Assembly (NCBI GenBank): GCA_947034885.2
Contig: OX344750.2
Location: 6,113,501 to 6,177,500 of the forward strand
Origin: Thuidium tamariscinum
Lineage: Eukaryota; Streptophyta; Bryopsida; Hypnales; Thuidiaceae
DNA: 64,000 nucleotides
Direction of reading: 5' to 3'
Shown here: positions 11,401-24,178 of the stretch, in pieces
How the letters are laid out: each line of letters opens with the position of its first letter
Position numbering within the stretch: position 1 is the stretch's first letter
Notes under the pieces: model-generated
Databases searched by the model: none
Told to the model about the DNA's origin: nothing
What the model saw: only the letters and a program-made list of their open reading frames with translations
Program-made: the position numbers and the translations under genes

Positions 11401-13485
11401 ATTTCTAGCCCATGAATTTTTAGGGGAAAACCACATGTGCACTCCAAAAACAAGACATATCATTCTAGGTGGCAGACTGACTCTTGATAAGTGATTGTCT
11501 GACTTTTTGTTCGAACCTGCAAGTTTTTTCTCTAATGCCACCATAAGATGCTGGAAATTGATTCTGTCACCGACCTAAACTGAATAATAAGAAACGCATT
11601 TCAGGTCCCACATTTTCATAAGTTAGCATTACATCAAGTTGAGCAGCAACTCCACAATTGGCTGTGACAAAATCTTTCATTGATACGGAAACTCAGTCTT
11701 TTTATATGTATAGTCTGCTGGCTCATACATGCTGATCACCCCTATTATAGTACATTACCTACCCTATTAGATATTGATACCGGTCGCTGCTCCGTTCCGA
11801 ACTCCGGCCTGGCTTATCCGTCTCTGTAACTACCCTCCTCTTGCAAGGTTGGCTCCTCGAGATGAGAGTTGGCTACAGCGATGCCATCAAAATTCCAGAG
11901 CTTTCTACATGGCCCACATGACAAAAACCCTCTGCAAAACCAAAGCAATTTCCAGTTTGAATGATAAGAAATGTGTCAAGACTTGCAGAAATTTAAGTTT
12001 GATAACAGTACAGGTGCATCCCAGAATTGTCGTGAAAAAGATTCAAGACTCTTCACGTATTTATAGCTAACACGTCACAAGGCCCTTTGATATCTGACAA
12101 AATGGATAAATGTTTTACAAACTTCTAACTTCGTTGTCTGATATGACATAAATCGAAATCCTGTATGTAAATTAAAACCTTGACACATTCATGAGTAAGA
12201 ATTCATACACCTAGGGCCACTGTAACAGTAACCGTAAATTCACAAAACATTATTGCAGCTCTTGGGAAACTCCCTTTTCCACCTCATCCTTTGAAATAAG
12301 ATCACTTTCACTACAGTAGATTACGTGAACTTAAGATGGGATTCCCTGGTTCCTAGCATTCGATTCCTTCACATGCAACCCTCTCTTCTTGAAAACATCG
12401 GAACCCATTCAGCGAGCCTCAAGAATGTTTGACTTTCAGTTATAAACACTCTACACAATGGCCCTAATTGAAAGACTTTTTGACACAGTATGAAAATCAA
12501 AGAGAAAACTCAATGACTGATTTCGAAAAGTACCAAAAGTCAGAGCATAGGACTTCTATCACGTGTATATAATTTGAAAATGAAATAACTCAATGGCAGA
12601 ATTTGCGAAGTACCAAAGCTCTAGCATATAGCTTCCTCATCTCGAGTTTTTCCTAGCCCTGTAACGACACAGCGGAGGTCCAGTGGATGATTCCACTGTT
12701 AACTGTAGAAACTAAGAATGGTTTAATAATCGGAGTATTTTGAGTGGTGACTACCTTGATCAAGGCCACGTCCTTCCTAGGACAGTCAATGTCATACTCC
12801 CAAAAATTGTTAATTCAACGCATTGCTAATTCATGCGGCTTTCATATGATCTTCATATGAATTCAATATTAATTGAAATATAGAAATTCATGAAGTCGCA
12901 GTTTTTTTTAAACTTTTTAGTATTCAGATTTTATCTTCCCCAAAAAATAAAACTTCATCTAGTGCGGTATTGAAGTTCATACACTGAAAGTCATATGATA
13001 AAGACAAGGGGTTTCTATCCTGATGCTGACACATACAAATAATTCGGTGAACGAAAATCATGGGAAAAATCTACCAACTTTCTGATTCTTACGCATCGTG
13101 AACTCTTCCCAAAACATAAAGAACATGCCGAAGTACACAGGACTCCACGGTAAAGACGTCCCAATGTGTCTAAATTTAGCAAAACTAATACCAAATGTGA
13201 ATAACATTGTTGACAAATTCGAAACTCTAGCACATCCAACAGCGGGTCCAGCCACGCTATCAGGTTTTAATTCAAAGGAAGCATGGTGAAGTCGTTTTTA
13301 AAAGACACAGATCGACTTTCTAGAAGCATACAGGACGTACGCAATGTGAGAACGTCCCAGTGTGACTAAATTTAGCAAAGCTTTGGTTAAGAAATCTAAA
13401 GTCCACCAAATTTAACAGCAGTATTAGCAGCGTGAGCTGTGTGTGCAATTACAGTCGAAGTAAGTAAGGAGGAGCTTACCAATCA
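11401..13485. other. Complex DNA downstream of the PADRE gene
   Basis: Base composition is richer than in the repeat fields, but no protein family is recognised. A GTAAGC donor-like site on the minus strand at 13478-13473, just past the PADRE stop codon, suggests a spliced 3' UTR reaching into this stretch. Two ~55-bp copies (about 13136-13190 and 13330-13384) sharing 'ACGTCCCAxTGTG' and 'CTAAATTTAGCAAA' form an imperfect direct repeat. Confidence 0.4.
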
Positions 13486-14043
13486 TCAGTTGGCAGCCAC
13501 TTCTTCAATGCTTGAGAGACCAGGTCGCCACGGTGCAATCGGTGCATTCCCACTACTACTACTTTTCGCCGTGGCCTTGCTCCCGCGAGCTTGCCTCTTG
13601 CGCTTCACAGTGGAATTAGAGACTCCACCAGAACCAGATCGTCCCTCTTTGACGGCCGTCCTCGCCATGATCTTCGCGAATTGTTCCGTGGAGATCACAA
13701 ACTTGGTGCTCCCCGTGCGATGCACCGCTTTTCTCGGCGGCTCGATGTGCAGCAGGGAGGAAGTATCGGACTCGTTATCTTGGTCTGGGCGATGAGGCAT
13801 GGGCAGCAGGAAGTAAACCTCCCCGGGGACTAAGAGCGTGTGCAGCGGCAGGATCTTGCCGTGTTGGAGGAGGATGATGGAGCTTGAGTGGCATACGAAG
13901 TGGTTGGGGTAGTCCAGGATGAGGTCCACCACACGCACTCGGGAGCTCGAGAGCGTGAGCACGTTGCCGTCAGATTGGAGGACTGTGACTGGAGAACGAA
14001 CTTCCGGACCTGGACGACCGCCACACATCGCCGCATTCCCCAT
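13486..14043 (-). CDS. PADRE (DUF4228) domain protein
   Basis: A single exon of 185 residues. It starts MGNAAMCGG, a typical N-myristoylation signal (Gly2) with a nearby Cys (Cys7) that could be palmitoylated, so the protein is probably membrane-attached. Residues ~15-80 match the PADRE pattern: VRVVDLILDYPNHFVCHSSS followed by LPLHTLLVPGEVYFLLPMP. The second half is low-complexity and basic (VKRKRQARGSKATAKSSSS), matching the 'disordered region' in the family name, and the C-terminus is short and acidic. Family members are mostly stress- or pathogen-responsive genes of unknown biochemistry. The MGN start is decisive for the initiation site. A donor-like GTAAGC a few bases after the TGA suggests a 3'-UTR intron. 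Confidence 0.9.
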   Translation of the reverse strand: MGNAAMCGGRPGPEVRSPVTVLQSDGNVLTLSSSRVRVVDLILDYPNHFVCHSSSIILLQHGKILPLHTLLVPGEVYFLLPMPHRPDQDNESDTSSLLHIEPPRKAVHRTGSTKFVISTEQFAKIMARTAVKEGRSGSGGVSNSTVKRKRQARGSKATAKSSSSGNAPIAPWRPGLSSIEEVAAN

Positions 14044-15050
14044 TGCTGTCTCTCGAGCTCTTCCAGCTCCTTTTGTTCTAACCTTCCTCGATAAGGCTAG
14101 GGTTACAAGCTCTTCCCCCTGATCACTGAGCTTCCAATTTTCATCAAAAACGACAGTCGTCGCTGTTCAAAAAGCTTCTTCAGGAACCACCTCCTGTTAC
14201 TAAACTCGGTCAAGTCGCGCACTCCGACACCCGTTAGAAAAGATTTCAAATCGTGTTTTCAAATGCATGGTTTCCGTTTTCAGAGTCTTGATCTCGCCAT
14301 CGGCTGTACGTACACTCCCACCCCTTAGTCACTTCTTCAATTCTCCATCCCCCCTACAGCGACTACCAAGCTCGCAACCCTAACAAGAAAGCTCAGAACT
14401 CCCTCGAGCGTCTTCAAACACTAGCTAACCACAACGCACAGTACAGCTGGTGCACCCCTCGATCGCCCAAAACGAACTCCAACTCGCCCACACTTTGTAC
14501 CTCGGAATCACCAGAACTCTTGCTTAAACTTGCTAAAACTGTCCCCAACTTTCCCGAACTTGAACCCTGGAATCACCAGCCACTTGCTGAAGCTTGCACC
14601 CTGAAATCGGCCAAAGCTCTTACTGAGCCCACCTTGGAATCCGTGCTCAAGTTCTTAACTTCACCTGCAGACGCAGTCTCCCAGCGTCATCGCCATGGCC
14701 AAACGAAATGACGCAAATGGGATCTCTGCAGCTCCAACAGCTGCAAACCCTGAAATGCTTTCCATAAATGTTTTTCCCGAAATGTAATGCATGTCCAATG
14801 GAACCAGTTGGGCGAATTATGAACCTGGCGTGGGCGCAGTTGCAGGGGAAACATGCAGAGAAGAGGTGGTTGGCGGAGCAGTCGTAGCAGTGAAGAAGAA
14901 GGAGACGGTGCAGGTTCATCCATCCAGTTGAACAGAGTCGTGGTTGATCGTGCGCTACATTCATCCACAAATCGTGTCTGTCAGTCCACTAAGGGGGCGG
15001 GACGGACTTCTATAGGCCTCTATAGGCTTGATTTTCAATTTTAGGGGACT
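14044..15050 (-). promoter_or_regulatory. 5' flank / probable 5' UTR and promoter of the PADRE gene
   Basis: About 1 kb of non-repetitive, GC-richer sequence upstream of the PADRE start. It ends abruptly near 15050, where AT-rich DNA begins. Degenerate GGAATCACCAG phrases recur between 14510 and 14640. Frames in it resemble no family and are not called. No clear TATA box was assigned. Confidence 0.4.
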
Positions 15051-15990
15051 ACAGTACGTGGCAAGTTCAGTTTGTCAAAAAATATTTCTAAAGAATACGA
15101 GTTGAAATCCTTTTTTCAATTAAAAAGTCTTTTTTTTACAAAGAAAAAAAAAGGGTTTCATAGAATTTTGGCAAGGTCAATTCTTGTAAAAATATAAATT
15201 ATTTGCCTTGAATGTAGTAAGGCATGTTGTTCGGCTATGGTTTTGATCATGTAGAATTGATTTGAGCATGGACTTTTTAAGTTGTTTTGTTTTGTTTTTC
15301 CTTTTTAGAAGTCAAAAGGGAATTATAGATTATTTTTTACACTTAAACTATGAATTTTATAGTATTAGAATATGATACACACTAAATTAACTATAGGCTC
15401 AAGATTATGGATAAATGTTGTACATTTGAAGTAACAATTTGTAGGGCTTGGTTTTAACAATGCAATACAATTACTAAGTATGTTAACTTGTGATATTACT
15501 TACTAGAGTGATGAAGCTATTTAAAGTAAAACAACCCATCACAAATAGAATTAAGAATTTTCCTTCATGCTATTGTTTAATTTTTATAATCTTTTCATAC
15601 ATAAAGACAAATGTGAGAAATAGTGAGAGAAATTGAAAATTTGAAATTATATTTTTTAAACAAAACACAAATTTACCATGAATTTTTGAAGTGTTCTACC
15701 CAAAGAGTCTCTATACTACTCTAGAATCAACAAAAACTACATTCAATATGCTCATTTTAATCACCTAAAGTGATCACAATAATTTCTAATGTGGAAGGCT
15801 ATAAAAAGGCATTTTTTACTATGGTATATTCAAAAAAATTTGGTATTCCTAATGAGGTTATTAATCATTCCATTAGTATTAGGAAAACTATAGATTGCGA
15901 CCCAAATTTCATAAATTGAAAAAAATCACCATTGAATCATTTTCAAGGTATATATGATGGGATAATTGGCCATGATGGTTTGTTTCAATG
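15051..15990. other. AT-rich intergenic DNA, no feature recognised
   Basis: Nothing bounded or coding seen. Confidence 0.3.
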
Positions 15991-15991
15991 A

Positions 15992-16223
15992 TGCTAGTAT
16001 GTGAGCATAGAAGTGTGAACCTATGAGCCTTGAGCCGAAGTATAAGTAAATATCCTATACTCATTGAAGGTGTTTATAACAAAAACACCTATATATAGGT
16101 GTTTAGAATATAAATATACTATAACCTCCGCTATAACCATTGAGGTGTCTATAACATAGATACCTATATTATAAGGCATGTATAGAATTCTAGGCTCATA
16201 CTTTCTATGCTCACATACTAGCA
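15992..16223. mobile_element. 232-bp AT-rich MITE with TGCTAGTATGTGAGCATAG ends
   Basis: The left end TGCTAGTATGTGAGCATAG is matched in reverse complement by the right end CTATGCTCACATACTAGCA. The interior is a run of 'ATAGGTGTTTATAACA'-like inverted phrases. No convincing target duplication, so no superfamily is assigned. Confidence 0.72.
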
Positions 16224-16480
16224 ACTATAGTACATTTGTCTAAATATGGCAAATCATCCTATTTAGTTGTCATTCTTCTTGGTGATTCCTAGTCATTCTT
16301 ATTTATTCAAAATTGACAAGTATTTTGCAAAATAGTTAAATTTTTTCAAATTGCATCACTTGATAACAACAAAATCAAAAAGTCTAACTAAAATGAAATA
16401 TTGCCATAAAAATATGTCTCCTAAAATTGCCACATCAAATGTACAATATACATTTATTAATTGAAGTCCATGACTCTAGG

Positions 16481-16693
16481 GTTGTTATTATGTGAGCTTA
16501 AAAATGTGAGCCTATGAGCTTAGAAGACTATGCACCTATGATATGAATCTCTATATTATAATAATTGTTTATGATAATAGTGCATTTATACTATAAATAT
16601 CTATATTATAGGTGTTTATATTATAAACACCTTCAATGGTTGCATGGCATTTACTTATATATATGCTCAAGGCTTGCATGCTTGCATACTAAC
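16481..16693. mobile_element. Second AT-rich MITE of the GCTAGTATGTGAGC family
   Basis: Left end GTTGTTATTATGTGAGC, right end GCTTGCATACTAAC. The interior alternating ATATTATAGGTGTTTATATT phrases match the copy ~260 bp upstream. The ends are more diverged than in that copy. Confidence 0.6.
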
Positions 16694-17215
16694 ACCATTG
16701 ATAGTGTACATTTCCAAAGGTGGTCCAACTGCAACCACTTTCCATCAGTTATCTACATTTTAATTTCAAAAATTTACGACTTATTCCATGAATGTCTAAA
16801 AAACATGAAACAACTTATGTTTGATGTTAATTTCATTTCTTCTTCCTACAAAAATTGATTAAAAGTTGTTTCAAGCAAAGAGTTGAGCTTCCCCCTCCAA
16901 GAGTAGTCAATTCTAAAAAGGTTGCTTTAAGAATAGACTATTGGTAACTTAGTTAGAGCATCTCCACCAATTCAATTCTCTTTCCCTATCTAGATGAATT
17001 TCCTACATCTAGGAAGGAAAAAAACCCTAACAACATTTCCTACCCGAAAAAATTTAGGAAAGGGGGTTCCAATTCTCCAAACAAGAAGTTAGATACGGAA
17101 TTCACATTTTCTGAACCCTATACTTGATTCTACTCATGTTACATGATGTGTACCTTCTCCATACTAATCCTTTGCCCTATTTATTATTTGCACCTTTTCA
17201 TCTTGACTTCAAATT

Positions 17216-17640
17216 GACTAGTGTGCCATGTATTGTTGCCATAGTCAAAATCAATAATAAAAATAATTTTCAAATTTTCAAATGCATAAAAACTTTGAAA
17301 TTCAATAACTTTCAAACGATAGGTCCAAACACCATGAAACCAAGCTTATACACTCCTCCTCATTGTCAAGGGCTTTTCAATAGTACCAAAGTTGCAACCA
17401 AAATCAAAGTGAAAGTAATCATTTTCTATTTCTTTGGAACCAAAAATAACTCAAAAATCCATAACTTTGCCATCGTAGGTTGGAACACATGCAACATATA
17501 GCCCGTGCATCCCTCCTTGCCAAAAGCTTTCCTATGCTACCAAGCAAGTGATTGGAGAATGCATGGTCCAAGAGATCTCAATGTGACAAATAAATAAAAC
17601 AAAACAAAATAAATAGCCTATCTTAAGGTATAGAAATTAT
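17216..17640 (+). repeat. Dispersed repeat R1, near full-length copy
   Basis: Opens CTAGTGTGCCATGTATTGTTG and closes with an AAACAAAACAAAATAAATAGCCTATCTTAA-type tail. Inside are two diverged sub-units, each containing 'GTAGGTTGGAA/ATAGGTCCAAA ... ACCAAGC ... GCACxCCTC ... AGTACCAA'. Related copies: 33970-34440, 50690-50811 and 51380-51795, plus reverse-strand pieces near 18640-18790 and 45385-45610. No TIR, LTR or reverse transcriptase is seen. The class is unknown. Confidence 0.55.
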
Positions 17641-18330
17641 ATTTTGCAGAGAGATAAATGTTTCGGGGAGAACTGGTGGGGGGCCTTTCAGTTCACTTTG
17701 TGTCCCTAACTTTTCTCCTCTTCATCTTCATGGCCAAGGTGAACTGGTCCCTGGCTTCACTTGGCCACTCCAAGTAATTTCAGGGGTGCTAGTCAGTGTT
17801 TTCAAAACTGACTAAATTTTGCTCAGTTTCTACCAAAAAAATCCTTACGCTACTATTACATTGTACAAAAAAGGCCTTTAATGGAGTTGTTTTAGTCAAA
17901 ATTACAACAGGCAATAATATTTGATAGCCAATTTGCAACTTCATGTATAGTAGAATTAGCATATATTTAGCTAGTTTTGTCTTACAATACTCCCAATAAT
18001 CCTTCACAACTTGCAAAATCCTTTCTTTTCTATTTTGTTCTACTGCTATTCACTCTCGAGATAGCCAAAGTTGATGCATGTTTCTCTTGAAAGGTAGCAT
18101 ATTGCACTAAATTTCAAAAACAGTTTTGAGATCACTAGTGCTAGTAAAACAAAAAGTCCCCTATTTTATGCTTATCCAATTCACCTTATACACTCCCATT
18201 GACTAATTTGGGGACTCTGATTGCAAATATGAATTCAGAATTTGCAAGAAATTATTATTTGCAAGAAATAAAAAATTTCAGTGTTTTCTCAAGTGGCCAA
18301 GAAAGGGGGTCAGTTCCTCATGGGGATGCT
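17641..18330. repeat. Diverged unit of the 4870-5870 repeat, interrupted
   Basis: Shares GATTGCAAATATGAATTCAG and the preceding 'CCCCTATTTTATG ... TAATTTGGGG' text with the 5-kb array. A ~340-bp insert (about 17795-18130), whose ends 'CAGTGTTTTCAAAACTGAC' and 'ACAGTTTTGAGATCACTAG' are roughly inverted, seems to split it. Confidence 0.45.
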
Positions 18331-18838
18331 CTTGTTCAAGTCAGTGACATACCTTACTTCAGCTCAGTGGCCGTGCACATCCTGATGGTGGCTATGGCTT
18401 ATCACTTCATCAGTTTCAGATGCAAGCCAATGGAAACCTTGTTTCTTTTTTAAAATTTTTTTAAACATACAACCTTCAAGGGACGGAAATGGAAACTTTC
18501 AACGCAACTTGCTGTTGGAAAATAAGTTGACTGCAAGTCCAAGTTCCAATGGATTGACGCAGAAGCACACTCAGTCAACAATAACATGCATCCCCAAACA
18601 TAAGACACAGCCAGCCTTGACAGCCAGCCCTTGGGACCATGGGAAAGCTCTCTGCGAAGAGGGGTGCATGCATGAGCTTTGTTTCATGGCATTTGAATCT
18701 ACAGTGTGAAAGTTATCAAATTTTGAAGTTTTTATGGGTTAAACTTTAAAAAAATAAAAATAAAATATTTTTACTTCTGCTTGGACTATGGCAAATTGGC
18801 AATAACATGAGTCACACTAGTATAGAACTGAAAACATG

Positions 18839-20365
18839 AGGTGGGTGTCCCCCCAACCAACACTTTTTGCTATTGTGCCTAGTTACTACCAGTATTAGAA
18901 TAGTCAAATTTTCATTGATTTTCTTATTGGCAAGTGAATCTAAGGAGGTTCCAACTCACAAAAGAACATGACATCTATTTGATTAAGTAGTACAAATGGT
19001 CACAACTCTTGTCATGACCCCATGTCACAAAAAAGGGCACGTTTTCATCCAAAATGTATTTCATTTGGGTCATTGCACAAAACACTTGTACTATTTTTGT
19101 CACACAGTACATGTTGAATAGTTTTTTGGCCATAAATTTTACGTTTTGGCTCTAAATGACTCAAAATTTATAGGCAATATATTTATAACTATTATATATC
19201 TTGTCTATTTTTTTTGAAGATTTTTCAAAGATATTTTATTATTTTTAATCAGCCCTAATGTTTTGTTATAAATTCCAATTTAGGGGTTTTTAGTACTATT
19301 TTGAACCCAGAAAAACGAATTTTCAAGTGAAATTTGGAGAGGATGATTTCATAATATTCTTATAGCTATTGACGAAAGTAATTTTTGAAATAGTTAATTT
19401 TATGTGGTATAGAAGTCCATAAAGAGACCTTTGTCCTGCTTGCTTTTTGAAACTTATGAAACATTATTTTGGTGGGTTTTTTGTTCAAATCTCATCACCA
19501 AAAAGTCTTCTAATATTATATGATTTTAATTGTTTTTTTTTTAAAATCCTATTTTTTATTAATTAAAACATTGAAGTATCTATTTTCTTCACCACAATTC
19601 TATGTCTAGAATTCCAATGAAGAAAATACAACTTTGACATTTTAATTTCTAAAAAATAGGAAAATTTGATTTAAACAAATCTAAAAATTGGACAATTTAG
19701 AATCCTATTGGTGGTGAGATTTGAAAAAAAAACCCCACCAAAATAACGTTTCATATGTTTCAAAAAGCAAGCAGTATAAGGGTCTCTTTGTAGACTTCTA
19801 TACCACATAAAATTAACTATTTTGAAAATTCCTTTCTTCAATAGCTATAAGTATATTATGAGATCATCCTATTGAAATTTTACCTCAAAATTCGTTTTTT
19901 TGGGTTCAAAATAGTACTAAAACCCCCTAAACTACAAACTGTGACAAATTAACAAAATTGACTTTTAAATATGAAATGAATTTTTAAAATTTCTGAAAAA
20001 TAAGGATATCAATTGCAATCAAGATATCTAGAAATAGATTTTTTGTTTTTTGCATTGAGTCTATAATTCAAAAGTTAGAACCTTGTTTAAGAGGTAAAAA
20101 AAAAACGCAACAAATAGTACAAGTATTTCGTGCAATCGCCCATTCAAAATATTTTTCATCCGATCCATGAATCAATGCTACATTGCAACAAGTTTGTGTT
20201 GGTTTGGATATTGTGTGCAAAAGTTAAAAAGGGTCACAGTTTTTGTATGGTAAAGGTTTTTAAATTGTTTTTTTTAACCTATGTACATATCGATTTTGGA
20301 GATGCACGCAAAGTGTTGATAACAGTTTAAGTTTAAGCATGGTGGAGTTTTGTGTATATCCACCT
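18839..20365. mobile_element. AGGTGGG-family element carrying a nested palindromic element
   Basis: Left end AGGTGGGTGTCCCCC and right end TATATCCACCT belong to the TA-duplicating AGGTGGG family. The interior text TTTTTGCTATTGTGCCTAGTTACTA is shared with other copies. The element is split at 19066 by the 1,075-bp fold-back element described separately. Without it the host element is about 448 bp. Confidence 0.6.
19067..20141. mobile_element. Palindromic GGGTGATTG-family element (copy 1)
   Basis: Left end GGGTCATTGCACAAAACACT, right end AGTATTTCGTGCAATCGCCC, with flanks ATTT and ATTC (one mismatch in a 4-bp duplication). The two halves are inverted copies of each other over ~500 bp and meet near 19600. 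For example, TTTTGGTGGGTTTTTTGTTC at 19468 answers AAAAAAAAACCCCACCAAAA near 19724. No reading frame of note. Confidence 0.82.
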
Positions 20366-22533
20366 TTGAACTCTTATACTTATTGTTATCTTTGAACTGT
20401 AGAATATTTGCTAAGAAAGAGAGTTTGAATTGAAAACTTGTAGACTAAAATGTTAATATGAGAAGTAACATTTAAAAAATCCCATCATTAATATTTTGAT
20501 GTATTAAAAAAAATATGGTGTCATGACAAAAAATAAGCATTCATTTATTGTTTAAAATGAAACACTCCATCTTTAAAGGTTACATGAGCAAACAAACATT
20601 TATAATCTTGAAGTACATCTTGAGATTATTTCTAAAACATAAACATATCTTTACCCATTTTCAAATGTTTGTTCATTATGAGTATTTAAGGCCTATCATT
20701 ATACATTCTATAAGGTAAGACCCAAAATTGTCCATGAGCCCAATTGTCTCTAATTTACCATCCAATTTTGCCTTCTTGCATCCTAGTATTGCAATGAAAT
20801 TGTATAAAGCTTGGCATTATGATGTATCCCTCTAGAAATTGGAGTTGAAAGGGTTGGAATTAGCCTTTAAGTGCATACGCATCCAAAAAGTGGATGTGCC
20901 TTGGTCAACCTTGATTTTAACTTTAAATATAACCATTTTTGAAATTTGACTTTGACTAAGAAAATGAAGCTTGACAAGTTTTCTTGCAATTTCAACTTGC
21001 AATTTTGAAAAAATCTAAAAATTGAGAAAGTTATTGCAATTGCAAGCTCTATGTGTTAAAATCCAAAAAACACAATTTGTTGTGTTTTTCATTCATATTT
21101 TTTTCTTTTGAAATTTATTTTCATCTTGAATTACAAAATTGAGTTTTAGGGTTCTTATATTCATTAATGGTAAATTTTTAGATTATTCTAATGTATATTC
21201 AAGATGATATAATTATTTTTTATCCCTAACTTTAAAATAACAATAATTTGTAGTTTTTATCAAAAAATTTGAATTCTTTTGAATAAATAGGAAGTTCAAT
21301 CCTCTATTAGTAAAAAATATAAAAAATGTTCACCTCTATTCAATAAAGTATTAAATGTGGTTTAATAGGCAAATATTACTTCAAGGTCTTTGTTGTGGTT
21401 GTTTGGGGTTTTAAAAATAGAATAATCAATTGAAAATTTTGTACACTAATATTCATTGCTACTTGTACCTCTTGAGAAAATTTCAAATAATTTGGATCAT
21501 TTCTATTATTTTTACTTATTTATTTCTAATTTTCGCAACAAAAATGATAACAATTACAATTTTTTACAAAATCAATTGAAATTTCTCCTAATATTACATC
21601 ATCCATAGTTTGAAGTAATAAAAATATAAGATCAATATTTGAAGGCAATCTAATATGCTAAATTCACCTAGGACATGATGTTTGACTAGATGACAATGGA
21701 TCTTGTTGTTTAAAGGTTAGACTGAAAGATCATGACTCGTGAATTCAAAGGATTCTACTGAGTAATTTCTATACATTGCAAATGCTTGAAATGCTTCATT
21801 TTGGTAACAACCTTTACATTGGAATTAGTTTAGTCAATATTTTTAGTCTTATATATATAATTGTATTGACAAATATAGAGTGCTTTGGGTGTGAATTGAT
21901 ACAACAAAATTCATATAATGAAGCTCAAAAAGTAAAGCTACAACTCAATCTATGGCTACAACAATAAAATGAAAGCCATGACTACAAAATATATATAATT
22001 GAGAATCACCACATAACTATTGCATCAAAAATTTGTGTGGCCTTTCATATATACTACTAAATTTTTTTGATTTTTTTGTATGAAATCTCATTCATCTTCA
22101 ATTGTTGCATTTGTAAATATTATATAAGAGAAAATTGATGAGGAGTTCTTTGAGACTTAATATTTGAATATTATTTGTTTAATACTCCGTATTATTTATT
22201 TGAATAAAATTATAAACTAGGATTCCATTGTTTTTTTGCTACCAATGAAAATCTATTAAAGGGTCCAATTTTTTATTCGGCTAAAAATATTGGGAATATA
22301 GTTCATTTTTATTATAATTTTTAAAATATTTTTCTTTGTTTTAAATTTTTTTGCATTAATATGAGAGACCTAAAAGACGAGTTGTCACATGGGCCTTATG
22401 AATTAGGGTGACCTCATATCAGCAATGTGATTCTATACAAACACAATTGTCATGGATAAAATGTAAACCATTTTTAAAGAAAAGATAATGAACACAATGT
22501 TTGTAGCATACACTATTACAAAGATAGAAGGAA
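20366..22533. other. AT-rich intergenic DNA, no feature recognised
   Basis: No bounded element or gene recognised on either strand. Confidence 0.3.
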
Positions 22534-22736
22534 CACTACAAGAGAATGGGGTCTTTTAAGTAGTATCTTAAACATCATGTCTTTTAAATAATGTCTTTGA
22601 ATGCGTCATTTAAGTAAAATTTTACTAAAAAGATTGTCTTTTCAATAAAATTTTACTTAAAAGATGCATTAAAAGACATTACTTAAAAGACATGATGTCT
22701 AGGATACTACTTAAAAGACCCCATTCTCTTGTAGTG
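22534..22736. mobile_element. CACTA-type hairpin MITE, second copy
   Basis: Starts CACTACAAGAGAATGGGG, ends CTCTTGTAGTG, with 3-bp duplication GAA (22531-22533, 22737-22739). The 203 bp form a near-perfect hairpin centred near 22636. Arms share the (T)TTTAAGTA theme with the copy at 7724-7935. Confidence 0.92.
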
Positions 22737-22739
22737 GAA

Positions 22740-23597
22740 CGACTACAAGGATTGTTGCATCATATCAAGCTATTGCATTATGTCAATGTACAATTGGCAA
22801 GAGCTTGTCATGACTAGGCAACAAATATTTTAACTAAATCTCAACACCACAAGGCAAACACCTTATGAGTAGCATCAACAAATTATAAATTGTACATAGT
22901 CTACAATAAAATCCTCTGTGTCAACCTAGACAAGGATCTACTAGACACTATAGACATTGATGAACTATTGGCATGATTGGGCACAAAAAGGCATAGCACA
23001 TATTATAGTCTTTTAAGGATTGATGCTACTTGTAGTCTTATCCAATATGAGTATTGTAAGGTAGGTGGTCCTTTAAATGAACCTTTCAACAATTGATTTG
23101 CATTTGGAGAATGCTAAACTCTTTAAATTATTTTTCAATAAATTTTCATTTAAAAAAGAAGAAGTGGTATTAACATCTAATCCAAGTTGTTTCATATTTT
23201 TAGACCTTCTAAATTTTGAAGTTGAAATATAGTGATCACTAAAATGGACCACTTCTTCCAATATACACATCTTACACATTGATGTTGAACTCTACTTATT
23301 GTATGTTTATATTCACATGTCAATACATCTAAAAGTATGTATGTTCAAAGTGCTCTTTCAATAAAAACTACATTTCCTAAACCTTGAACATAGCATTGTT
23401 TGAGATTGCATAAGATTTCAAGTTCGAAATTGAATTCTTTAATTTCTCTGTAAACTTTTTCCTTGTCAATTTTACTTTTATATTATTTTTTAATTTAGTT
23501 TTAAGAAATATAGGCTAAGAAAATTGCATTGACCTACATATTATAATTAATGATATAGATGATTATGTAGGAGATTTAGGTAATGATAGGGACCCTT
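22740..23597. other. AT-rich intergenic DNA, no feature recognised
   Basis: Nothing coding or bounded seen. Confidence 0.3.
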
Positions 23598-23601
23598 TGA
23601 A

Positions 23602-24178
23602 CCCCTAAAGGACCAAGGCACATTTTGGATATAAATTGTGAAAAATTGCCACTTTCTAGTGCAGTGAAAAAAGAAAGAAAGAAAAAAGATTTTTTTTCAA
23701 GATTTAATTGTACAAACATGAACTAGACTACTATAGGAATGTGTGGAAAAAATTTCAAAAACTTTGACCGTACGGATTGAAAGATTATAACGTTCAAAAC
23801 TAGAAGAAATTTTTTTTTTACCTTGTTTAATAGGGACAACAACCTTTAACTCCTTCTAGAATGAGATTTTTATACTATACATGGTTATTCTTTTTACGTT
23901 TTTATCTTACATCATGTAAATTACATATCTACCAAATTTTAGAAGTAATGGACAAGTTTTGCAAAAGTTGCTTGAAATTGCTTGAGTTGCTTTGAAAGTT
24001 CAGGGTAGCATAACTTTTGATCCAAGCACCCGATCGGAAAAAAATTGTATCTTTATGAAAGAAGTACAAGTTTACATAGTGTGTTCAAATTTAAAAAAAG
24101 ATTTGACCCAAAATAACTTTGGAGGAACCTACCTAAGATTTCCTGCATAGGTTCAATGGTCATGCGGTCCTTTAGGGG
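23602..24178. mobile_element. piggyBac-like non-autonomous element, second copy
   Basis: Ends CCCCTAAAGGACC and GGTCCTTTAGGGG. The right flank is TTAA; the left flank is TGAA, one base off. The interior shares TTTGACCGTACGGATTG (near 23770) and GCATAACTTTTGATCCAAGCACC (near 24010) with the 6512-7435 copy. 577 bp, no coding capacity. Confidence 0.72.

Noticed and set aside
11455-11530. tRNA-like B-box (GGTTCGAA on the minus strand near 11512)
   Set aside because: No acceptor stem or anticodon arm could be formed around it.
11774-12070. 98-codon plus-strand frame
   Set aside because: No family resemblance and no conserved neighbours; treated as part of the non-coding DNA downstream of the PADRE gene.
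13015-13289. Short overlapping frames on both strands downstream of PADRE
   Set aside because: They overlap each other, lack family resemblance and lie in a region with an imperfect direct repeat.
16956-17110. GAGCATCTCCACC start after TTA, resembling a Harbinger MITE end
   Set aside because: No matching inverted end or second TTA found downstream, so it is at most a solo end.
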